Shown here piece after piece: positions 1-5,397 of a DNA stretch of 11,371 nucleotides. Location: positions 1 to 11,371 of the forward strand of contig CAYLSV010000105.1 of NCBI GenBank assembly GCA_964386435.1, read 5' to 3'. The DNA is from CAYLSV01 sp964386435. Lineage in GTDB: Bacteria; Planctomycetota; Phycisphaerae; Tepidisphaerales; Tepidisphaeraceae. The notes under the pieces were generated by a model. That model saw nothing but the letters and a program-made list of their open reading frames with translations. It was not told the origin of the DNA and made no database searches. How positions within the stretch are numbered: position 1 is the stretch's first letter; every line of letters starts with the position of its first letter. The position numbers were made by a program, and so were the translations under genes.

Positions 1-2
1 GC

Positions 3-173
3 GATGACGGGCCGTTGTTCAGCGACGCCGACTTCAACTACGACGGGCGGGTCGATCTGGCGGACTTTGGCGTGTTGCGGCAGCACTTTGGCACCACGCT
101 GCCGAGCCTCGCCCCGGAGCCGATTTCGCTGTTCGACGGCGGCCGGCGGATGGGCGGGTTGTTCGCCCGGTGA
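3..173 (+). CDS. C-terminal tail of a secreted dockerin-type protein (partial, 5' end outside window)
   Basis: Fifty-six residues are open from the window edge to a TGA at 171-173. Residues 8-30 of the fragment form a dockerin type I-like calcium loop, DADFNYDGRVDLADF, with acidic or amide ligands in the D-x-N-x-D-G pattern, followed by a GVLRQHFGT helix. Such single loops are common at or near the C-terminus of large exported planctomycete proteins. The tail after it, ending GGRRMGGLFAR, is short and basic and does not look like a PEP-CTERM sorting signal. The function of the missing N-terminal part cannot be told. The loop is seen directly; the secretion and family assignment is inferred from it. 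Confidence 0.7.
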   Translation, partial: DDGPLFSDADFNYDGRVDLADFGVLRQHFGTTLPSLAPEPISLFDGGRRMGGLFAR

Positions 174-212
174 GGTTGGAAACGGATGGACACATCAAAT
201 TTGGGGGATTGA

Positions 213-249
213 AGCGGCGGCGGCACCACGCGATGGTGTGGCCGCCGCT
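213..249 (+). terminator. Hairpin downstream of the dockerin-type gene, possible terminator without a clear T-tract
   Basis: AGCGGCGGC (213-221) pairs with GCCGCCGCT (241-249). Inside, CACCA (224-228) pairs with TGGTG (234-238) around a CGCGA loop, making a long stable stem. It lies 40 bases after the stop of the preceding gene. No run of T follows, so it may be a Rho-type or mRNA 3'-end structure, not a classical intrinsic terminator. The stem is certain; the role is a guess. Confidence 0.4.
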
Positions 250-299
250 GCCGTTGGTGCGCGGCTGTTCCCTCACCCCCCTCACCCTGACCCGGAGCC

Positions 300-713
300 A
301 TGATGGACCCGACGCCCGCTTCGCCGCTGTTGACCCGCCGCCGCCTGCTCGTCTCGGGGGCCGCCGCCGGGGCCGCCCTGCTGCTGCCGATTGCCACCGC
401 CCGGGCCGACTGGAGCCACTGGCGCTATTTCGACAGCCACGACGGCGTGCGGTGCGAAACCCGGTTCTACACCAACGGGGCCGGTGTGCTGAAGCAGTGC
501 CAGTGGCGGTGCACGAACAACAACACCTTCCGCGTCAACGCCACGGTCCGCGACACGACCTACTTCTTCGGCGACGGCACCCGCCACGAGGCGCTGGTGA
601 GCATGGGCGCGACCGTCGGCCCTGGCGAAACCCGCCGCGACGTCAGCGATTCGCTGCCGGCCAAGCGGCACTGCACCAGAATTGAGGCCCGGATGCTCGT
701 GAAGGAGGTTTGA
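300..713 (+). CDS. Small exported hypothetical protein with twin-arginine-like signal and four cysteines
   Basis: A 137-residue protein starting at ATG 300, with a second ATG at 303. Residues 12-38 are an export signal: a TRRRLLV twin-arginine-like motif, an alanine/leucine-rich core, and a likely cleavage after ARA before DWSHWRYF. The mature part is about 100 residues. It has four cysteines (in GVRCET, LKQCQWRC and KRHC), which could form two disulphides, and several aromatic-containing alternating stretches that suggest a small beta-rich domain. I do not recognise the family. It sits between an exported protein gene and a LuxR regulator, which gives no functional clue. The ribosome binding site is weak (CGGAG immediately upstream). 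Reading frame and signal support a real gene; the function is unknown. Confidence 0.65.
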   Translation: MMDPTPASPLLTRRRLLVSGAAAGAALLLPIATARADWSHWRYFDSHDGVRCETRFYTNGAGVLKQCQWRCTNNNTFRVNATVRDTTYFFGDGTRHEALVSMGATVGPGETRRDVSDSLPAKRHCTRIEARMLVKEV

Positions 714-781
714 CGGCGTCCGCCACCTCGTGCATCGCCCGCGAGCTTGATCGGCAGGAGCAGCTGCGGCATCATCTATGT

Positions 782-1585
782 ATGGATGATTCAGAAATCG
801 GCGATACATCTGCTGTGGTCGCCGAGGCCGACGTGCGGGCGATGGTGCGGCTACTGGCGGCGGTGGCCGCAGTGCCCGGCGGCGTGATCGCCCAGAAGCG
901 GGCGCTGATCGCCGGGGTCGCCGGGCTGATCGGGGCCGACTTCTGGATGTGGAACCTCAGCCGGTTCTCGGCCGCCGGCCCGCCGGCGGCGGTGTCGCTG
1001 GTCCACAACCTCAACCCGGCGGAGCTGGCCGCGGTCACGCGGTGGAACTACGAGCAGCCCGACTCGCTGCTGATTCAACGGTTCGCAGAGCTGTCCACGC
1101 GGGGCGAGCGGTTCACCCGGCGGGTCGACCAGCTTTGCGGCGAGGGCTGGCTGCGGCGGGAGCGGGCGACGAACCCGCTGATCGCCGCCACGCCGATCGC
1201 CGACAGCATCATGGCGTTCCACCCGGTGCCAAGCGATCCGATGCTCATCAGCGGCATCGGCTTGCACCGCTGCCCGGAGCAATCGCCGTTCGGGCCGCGG
1301 GAGGTGCGGCTGGCACACATCGTGTTCAGCGAGGTGCCGTGGCTGCACGAGGCGGTGCCGGCGGAGACGGGCGTGTCGGTCCACCCAATCTCGCCCCGGC
1401 TGCAGACGGTGCTGACGCTGCTGATCGACGGGCAGGTGCCCAAGGAGATCGCCCGCGAGCTGGAGCTGTCGGTGCACACGATTCGCGATTACATCAAGAA
1501 CATTTACCGCCATTTCGAGGTCAGCGGCCGCGAGGAGTTGATGCGCCGCTTCATGGTCGGCGACGGCCGGGACGTGGCGGCGTAG
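782..1585 (+). CDS. LuxR-type helix-turn-helix transcriptional regulator
   Basis: A 267-residue protein. Residues about 203-260 are a LuxR/FixJ-type DNA-binding domain (ISPRLQTVLTLLIDGQ, then PKEIARELELSVHTIRDYIK and NIYRHFEVSGREEL), matching the usual four-helix pattern with recognition helix around SVHTIRDYIKNIY. The N-terminal ~190 residues have no receiver-domain aspartate pattern or autoinducer-pocket motif I can recognise; they could be a divergent GAF-like sensor. I chose ATG 782 because the upstream extension to TTG 710 (24 residues) is compositionally poor. A perfect AAGGAGG at 702-708 is only one base from that TTG, too close to be used. The ribosome site for 782 is weak (AGGAG at 756-760, 21 bases away), so TTG 710 with coupling to the preceding stop is not excluded. 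argJ follows after 13 bases, so the two are probably co-transcribed. Confidence 0.85.
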   Translation: MDDSEIGDTSAVVAEADVRAMVRLLAAVAAVPGGVIAQKRALIAGVAGLIGADFWMWNLSRFSAAGPPAAVSLVHNLNPAELAAVTRWNYEQPDSLLIQRFAELSTRGERFTRRVDQLCGEGWLRRERATNPLIAATPIADSIMAFHPVPSDPMLISGIGLHRCPEQSPFGPREVRLAHIVFSEVPWLHEAVPAETGVSVHPISPRLQTVLTLLIDGQVPKEIARELELSVHTIRDYIKNIYRHFEVSGREELMRRFMVGDGRDVAA

Positions 1586-1598
1586 CTACGCTCGGAGC

Positions 1599-2822
1599 GT
1601 GGATGCGTTGCATTTGTTGTCGCCAAGCGGGTTTCGGGCCGGGAGCGTGGCGTGTGGGGTGAAAACGTCGGGGGCGTTGGATCTCGGGCTGCTCGTGGCG
1701 GACGGGCCGGCGGTGGCGGCGGGGGCGTTCACGCAGAACAAGCTGACGGCGGCCCCGGTCATCGTCGGGCGGCGGCACGTGGCGGCGGGCCGGCTGCGGG
1801 CGGTGGTGGTCAACAGCGGCAACGCCAACGCCGCGACGGGCGCACCGGGGTTATCAGATGCCGAGGCGATGTGCCGAGTGGCGGGTGAGGCGGTGGGTTG
1901 CGGTGCCGACGAGGTGTTGCCGTCGAGCACGGGCATTATCGGCGTGCCGTTGCCGATGGACAGGATCGAGGCGGGCATCCGGCAGGCGGCGGGACATCTC
2001 GGCAACTCGGCGTCGCATGCGGCCGCCTTTGCCCAAGCAATCATGACAACCGACGCCTTCCCGAAAACGGCGGCGACGACGGTGCAGCTCAACGGCCGGG
2101 CGGCGACGGTGGCCGGGGTGGCAAAGGGGGCGGGCATGATCGGGCCGGACATGGCGGTCGCCGCCCCACCGCCGACACAGGGGACGATGCTGGCGTTCCT
2201 GACCACCGACGTGCGGATCGAGCCGCAGTTGCTGCGCACCCTGCTACCGGCGGCGGTCGGGCCGACGTTCAACCGCATCAGCGTCGACGGCCACACCTCA
2301 ACGAACGACACCGTCCTCATCCTCGCCAGCGGCACCGGCCCGGCGGTGGAAACGGATGAGGACGTGGCCGCTTTCACCGCGGCGCTGCGGGAGGTGATGA
2401 CCCATTTGGCCAAGCTGATCGCCCGCGACGGCGAGGGGGCGACGAAGCTGATGGACGTGCGGATCGAGCACGCGGCAAGTGATTCCGAGGCCGACGTGTT
2501 GGCCCGGACAATCGCTGCGAGTCCCTTGGTGAAAACGGCGCTCCACGGCTGCGACCCGAACTGGGGCCGCATTGTCAGCGCGGCAGGTTACGCCCCCGCC
2601 GCATTTGATCCGGACCGGGCGACGCTGTCGGTGATGGGCGTCGAGGTGTTTCGCCACGGCATTCCCCTACCGTTCGACGCCGCGGCGGTCAGCGGGTTGA
2701 TGCGGGCGGCCGACGAGGTCGAGTTCCGCCTCGATTGCGGTCTGGGCGACGGCAGCGGGCATCATTGGTCGTGCGACTTGACGCGGGATTATGTGCGGAT
2801 CAATGCCGAGTACACGACATGA
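1599..2822 (+). CDS. argJ: Bifunctional glutamate N-acetyltransferase / amino-acid acetyltransferase ArgJ
   Basis: ArgJ transfers the acetyl group from N-acetylornithine to glutamate, and in bifunctional forms also acetylates glutamate with acetyl-CoA, in the cytoplasmic arginine pathway. The 407-residue length is normal. Family landmarks seen: SPSGFRAGSVACGVK at 8-22, GAFTQNK at 42-48, VNSGNANAATG at 71-81, the oxyanion segment SSTGIIG at 109-115, KGAGMIGPDMA at 176-186, the nucleophile segment TMLAFLTTD starting at Thr196, SVDGHTSTNDT at 228-238, DPNWGRI at 319-325 and the C-terminal YVRINAEYTT. Thr196 is the residue that becomes the new N-terminus after autocleavage into alpha and beta chains. 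The odd point is that VAAPPPTQG (187-195) sits between Ala186 and Thr196, where the usual sequence runs directly as MATML. The GTG start at 1599 leaves the expected short lead before GFRAG. The ribosome site is weak (GGAG, 1 base away), which suggests coupling to the LuxR gene. Confidence 0.93.
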   Translation: MDALHLLSPSGFRAGSVACGVKTSGALDLGLLVADGPAVAAGAFTQNKLTAAPVIVGRRHVAAGRLRAVVVNSGNANAATGAPGLSDAEAMCRVAGEAVGCGADEVLPSSTGIIGVPLPMDRIEAGIRQAAGHLGNSASHAAAFAQAIMTTDAFPKTAATTVQLNGRAATVAGVAKGAGMIGPDMAVAAPPPTQGTMLAFLTTDVRIEPQLLRTLLPAAVGPTFNRISVDGHTSTNDTVLILASGTGPAVETDEDVAAFTAALREVMTHLAKLIARDGEGATKLMDVRIEHAASDSEADVLARTIAASPLVKTALHGCDPNWGRIVSAAGYAPAAFDPDRATLSVMGVEVFRHGIPLPFDAAAVSGLMRAADEVEFRLDCGLGDGSGHHWSCDLTRDYVRINAEYTT

Positions 2823-2972
2823 TGCCACGGTTCGGGCGGGCGATGCGTGCCATTTTGTCCATCCTTGGCCCAGCATCGAACCGCCTTGTCGTAGCGGCGT
2901 AATCCTCGTGTGAGCGGCATCACGCCGCGGCATGTGCGACGCCGAGCGGGCGGCACTCCACGTTGTTCATCA

Positions 2973-2978
2973 AGAGGA
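2973..2978 (+). promoter_or_regulatory. Ribosome binding site that fixes the Crp/Fnr regulator start
   Basis: AGAGGA lies five bases before ATG 2984. It favours that start over the in-frame TTG at 2963, which has no such site. Confidence 0.6.
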
Positions 2979-2983
2979 TTACG

Positions 2984-3814
2984 ATGATTTCTGCGGTTAG
3001 GGTCTGCCTTCATCATGGTCACCAGCAACGCGGTTTCGGCAACGGCACGGCGGCCGTGGCCGACCGGGCCGGCCGGTCGCTGCGACGGGAAGTCGTACCC
3101 GGGGATTTTTCTCACGAAGTCGCCGACCCGTCAGCGACGATCGACGCGGCCCTTGTCGCCGACCCGCGGCTGCAGGCGCAGCGGCAGGTGGTGAGCGGCG
3201 GGACGGTGCTGTTCGACGTGGAGACGACGGCCGAGGAGGTGTTTTTCGTGCACCGCGGGCAGGTGTGGCTGAACCGAGTGAGGCGGGGCAGGGAGGCCGG
3301 CGACCAAGTTGAGGTTGCGACGGAGTGCGACGATTCCCGCTTGGTCGATATCGCCGGTCCGGGGCAATGGGTGGGTGTGGCGGCGGTGGCGGGCTGCCCG
3401 ACGCACAACAGCCGGGCGGTGGCCGCGGGGTCGACGGTGGTGAGCCGGTTCCGCGGCGAGCGGCTGCTGGCGCTCTTGGCCGAGCGGCCTGGGCTGCTGG
3501 TGCGATTCACGCGCGGCGTGGCGCTGCAACTCGTCGCGGCCCGGCGGGAGGCGGACAGCTTTGTCTTCGACGATTGCCACGCCCGGCTCATCGACACGCT
3601 GATCCGCCTCGGCCAAGGCGCGGCCGCCTCCCCCACCGACGACGGCCGGGTCCGGCTTCGCGTCACGCACCAGCAACTCGCCCAATGTATCGGCGTCGCC
3701 CGGGAGACGGTGAGCCTGGCCCTCGGCGAGCTCCGCCGGCAGAACCTGCTGCAAACCGGGCGAAACCAACTGCTGTTCTGCCCACTGGCCTTGCGGTCGG
3801 CACGAGCGGCGTGA
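2984..3814 (+). CDS. Crp/Fnr-family transcriptional regulator
   Basis: A 276-residue protein. Residues about 62-180 read as a cyclic-nucleotide-binding-like beta-roll (GGTVLFDVETTAEEVFFVHRG, then DIAGPGQWVGVAAVAG). Residues 222-258 are a Crp-type winged helix (RVRLRVTHQQLAQCIGVARE followed by TVSLALGELRRQNLL), the most convincing part. In the phosphate-binding cassette the usual G-E-L...R-S glutamate is absent (GQWVGVAAVAGCPTHNSRAVA), so cAMP binding is doubtful. The cysteines are scattered, not in an FNR iron-sulphur pattern, so the signal is unknown. The first ~45 residues are a His/Arg-rich extension with no recognised motif. It is transcribed away from argJ after 161 bases and converges on the partition genes with only 33 bases between stops, so it need not regulate either. 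Confidence 0.85.
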   Translation: MISAVRVCLHHGHQQRGFGNGTAAVADRAGRSLRREVVPGDFSHEVADPSATIDAALVADPRLQAQRQVVSGGTVLFDVETTAEEVFFVHRGQVWLNRVRRGREAGDQVEVATECDDSRLVDIAGPGQWVGVAAVAGCPTHNSRAVAAGSTVVSRFRGERLLALLAERPGLLVRFTRGVALQLVAARREADSFVFDDCHARLIDTLIRLGQGAAASPTDDGRVRLRVTHQQLAQCIGVARETVSLALGELRRQNLLQTGRNQLLFCPLALRSARAA

Positions 3815-3847
3815 GTCTTTCAGAGGTTCGGGCGATTTCTGAGGGAG

Positions 3848-4264
3848 CTACGCGGCGCGGCTCGACTTCTGCCGGGTGAGGTACTCGTCGATCGCCGTTC
3901 GGACGATGCTGGCGAGTTCCGTTGGGCCTTCCATGACGGCTTGGTTTTGTAGGGCGAGCAGCTTGAGGGCCATGTGGGTGGTGCGGGGGACGCGGACGTA
4001 AATGGCCGTGGTGCCTTCGCCGGGATTGATGGCGACGTCGAGGGTCGCCCTGCCGCTCTGCGGTTCAGGTTTGGCCGCCTTGGGAACCGGCTTCTTCTTC
4101 GGCAGCTTCAGCTCGGCGGGCGGCTCAACCTCGCGCTTCACCGGCGTCGAGGCGGGCTCGGGCCTGCTCACCACTGGGGCGAGCGAGGCGAGCAGCGTCT
4201 CGGCGTCAACCGGCTTGCGGGCTTCACGCGGCTTGGCGGGCGGGTTCATCGAATCGGAGTTCAT
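3848..4264 (-). CDS. Small ribbon-helix-helix partition-type protein, partner of the adjacent ParA
   Basis: A 138-residue protein. Residues 1-75 are rich in proline, lysine and glutamate and look disordered. Residues 86-131 fit a ribbon-helix-helix DNA-binding fold: a strand TAIYVRV, helix MALKLLALQNQ, and a second helix ELASIVRTAIDEYLTRQ. This layout, a flexible N-terminal tail plus a C-terminal RHH directly downstream of a short ParA, matches the ParF/ParG class of plasmid partition systems. There the RHH protein binds centromere and operator DNA and stimulates the ATPase through an arginine in the tail. The gene overlaps the end of parA by 41 bases in another frame. GAGGT at 4273-4277, eight bases upstream of ATG 4264, supports this start. 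The RHH fold and the partner role are inferred from sequence pattern and position; no close homologue is recognised. Confidence 0.75.
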   Translation of the reverse strand: MNSDSMNPPAKPREARKPVDAETLLASLAPVVSRPEPASTPVKREVEPPAELKLPKKKPVPKAAKPEPQSGRATLDVAINPGEGTTAIYVRVPRTTHMALKLLALQNQAVMEGPTELASIVRTAIDEYLTRQKSSRAA

Positions 4265-4916
4265 CGGGTAGCACCTCGGCGAAGAGTTTCAGGAAATCGG
4301 CAGCCGCGGCGGCGGCGCCCTTGTCTTTTGGGTTGTCCGTCGCCATGCGGGTGACGGTGGTTTGTAGCGTGACGGCTTTGGCGACGGCGTCACGCATCCC
4401 GATGGCGGCCTCGGCCAGCGGGTAGTCCATCGCCCGCAGCGCCTGCCGCACCGTGGTGTGCAAGTTGCCGACGGTGCGGACGAAGTTCAGCAGCAACGCC
4501 ACGTCGATGGGCTCGCGGCCGTCGGCCTGCCGGGCGGCTTGGACCTTGTCGATCGCCTGCTTGGTCTCGATCGTCGCCTGAAGGTCGAGCGTCGTCGGCC
4601 GGGTCGGGATCAGGATGCGGCGGGCAAAGTACATGAGCACGTGCGTCTGCTCGTTGAGCCGCGGGGCGGCGTCGGCGATGACGACGTCGTGGTCGTCCTC
4701 CAACGTCTGTACGCGGTCCACCAGCTCGCGGGCCTCCGTCACGCTCTGGCACGTAATGCCCGGCTCGGCCCGCGTGACCCAGCGGGCGGCGGACTGCTGC
4801 GGGTCGTTGTCGATGAGCGCGACTTTCATCCCGCGATCGAACAGGTGAACGGCCGCGTGCACGGCGAGCGTCGACTTGCCCGCCCCGCCCTTTTGGTTGA
4901 CCACGGCAATGAGCAT
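4224..4916 (-). CDS. parA: ParA-family deviant Walker-type partition ATPase
   Basis: A 230-residue cytoplasmic ATPase of the ParA/MinD superfamily. Such proteins form ATP-dependent dimers on the nucleoid and move or space DNA or protein cargo. Motifs: deviant Walker A KGGAGKST at 9-16 with signature Lys9 and Lys14, the A' segment ALIDNDPQ at 33-40, Walker B VVIADAAP at 78-85 with Asp82, and the PTTLDLQA segment near 107-114. There is no N-terminal helix-turn-helix, so it is the short (type Ib, ParF-like) form that does not bind its operator itself and usually works with a small RHH protein. That is just what overlaps its 3' end. No ParB-like gene with a ParB/Srx domain is present. The start at ATG 4916 has a poor ribosome site. 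The upstream region carries a perfect palindrome. It could be a relic of an integrated plasmid or a chromosomal positioning module. The symbol is a family name, not a demonstrated orthology. Confidence 0.9.
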   Translation of the reverse strand: MLIAVVNQKGGAGKSTLAVHAAVHLFDRGMKVALIDNDPQQSAARWVTRAEPGITCQSVTEARELVDRVQTLEDDHDVVIADAAPRLNEQTHVLMYFARRILIPTRPTTLDLQATIETKQAIDKVQAARQADGREPIDVALLLNFVRTVGNLHTTVRQALRAMDYPLAEAAIGMRDAVAKAVTLQTTVTRMATDNPKDKGAAAAAADFLKLFAEVLPDELRFDEPARQAA

Positions 4917-4978
4917 GCGGAACTCATCGGCCAGACGCCGTCAACGTCAACAGCGAAAACCCATCGGCGGCCGAACAA

Positions 4979-5000
4979 CTTGGCGCGATATCGCGCCAAG
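4979..5000. promoter_or_regulatory. Perfect 22-base palindrome upstream of parA (candidate operator/centromere-like site)
   Basis: The half-site CTTGGCGCGAT is followed immediately by its exact reverse complement, with no mismatch over 22 bases. It is centred 73 bases upstream of the parA start codon. A TTGACG (- strand, 5047-5042) upstream of it could be a -35 element, but I see no convincing -10. It lacks the iterated short boxes known for ParG and Omega sites, so it could instead be an operator for another dimeric regulator. The symmetry is seen; the binding role is inference. Confidence 0.5.
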
Positions 5001-5194
5001 GGCGTCGGTGACACGGTTCGGGCAACCGAGCCTAACGATTACGTCAAGCAAACAACCCCGACCCTCGCCAATTAGCAAAACGCTGATCTGGGCGTCGATC
5101 GACAACATGTGCGGTTTGTGCGTAGAGGCAGAATGCGCTGCTTGGTGTCATTGATGTGGTTCGCTGGCTAATCGGTAGTGCTGGCAGAAAACTT

Positions 5195-5225
5195 GCCGTG
5201 GCTGCCGATCTCTGGCAGCCACGGC
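5195..5225 (-). terminator. Intrinsic terminator for the - strand dioxygenase/hydrolase unit
   Basis: GCCGTGGCTGCC (5195-5206) pairs perfectly over 12 bases with GGCAGCCACGGC (5214-5225), with a seven-base loop. Read on the - strand the stem is followed by AAGTTTTCTG, a modest T-run, so the orientation fits termination of transcription from the gene ending at 5398. It lies about 173 bases beyond that stop codon. Confidence 0.6.
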
Positions 5226-5397
5226 GGCATCATTGGCGGCGGCTGTTGCACCGAGGTGTCATCGTCCTGCCGCAGCAGGGCGACGTGCTCGCTTTGCACC
5301 TTTTGATGCACCATGACTCCTCGCGCCAACATGCAGATCCGTGAACTCCGGACATCGTCTCGTGAGTGACGCGAACAGCCCGGCTTCTTCGGGACGA

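Larger units (their letters stand above)
4917..5397. other. 480-base non-coding region between parA and the dioxygenase/hydrolase gene
   Basis: No frame here has convincing protein character. The region holds the 22-base palindrome (4979-5000), a weak five-base stem CGGTT/AACCG (5014-5028), a ten-base palindrome GTCGATCGAC (5094-5103), three copies of CGTCAA (4939, 4945 and 5042), the strong terminator hairpin (5195-5225) and TCGCGCCAA at 5321-5329, which repeats most of one arm of the 22-base palindrome. Parts such as 5041-5090 look richer in A and T than the flanking genes. No tRNA or recombinase site is apparent. Confidence 0.55.

Noticed and set aside
702..708. A perfect AAGGAGG that could serve the LuxR gene
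   Set aside because: It is only one base from TTG 710 and has no start codon at proper spacing; it is explained by the Lys-Glu-Val codons ending the previous gene.
1586..2572. A 328-codon antisense frame over argJ
   Set aside because: The same codon-bias shadow; the sense strand carries all ArgJ landmarks.
2823..2983. A terminator for argJ from CGGTTCG (2828-2834) and CGAACCG (2877-2883)
   Set aside because: Only seven pairs with a 42-base loop and no T-tract, so it is not convincing.
4917..5160. A canonical ParB parS site or plasmid iterons near parA
   Set aside because: No match to the TGTTCCACGTGGAACA-type site and no regular tandem array; only the 22-base palindrome and a few CGTCAA copies are present.
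5156..5344. A 62-codon + strand frame in the intergenic region
   Set aside because: It crosses the perfect hairpin, has no ribosome site and no recognisable motif.
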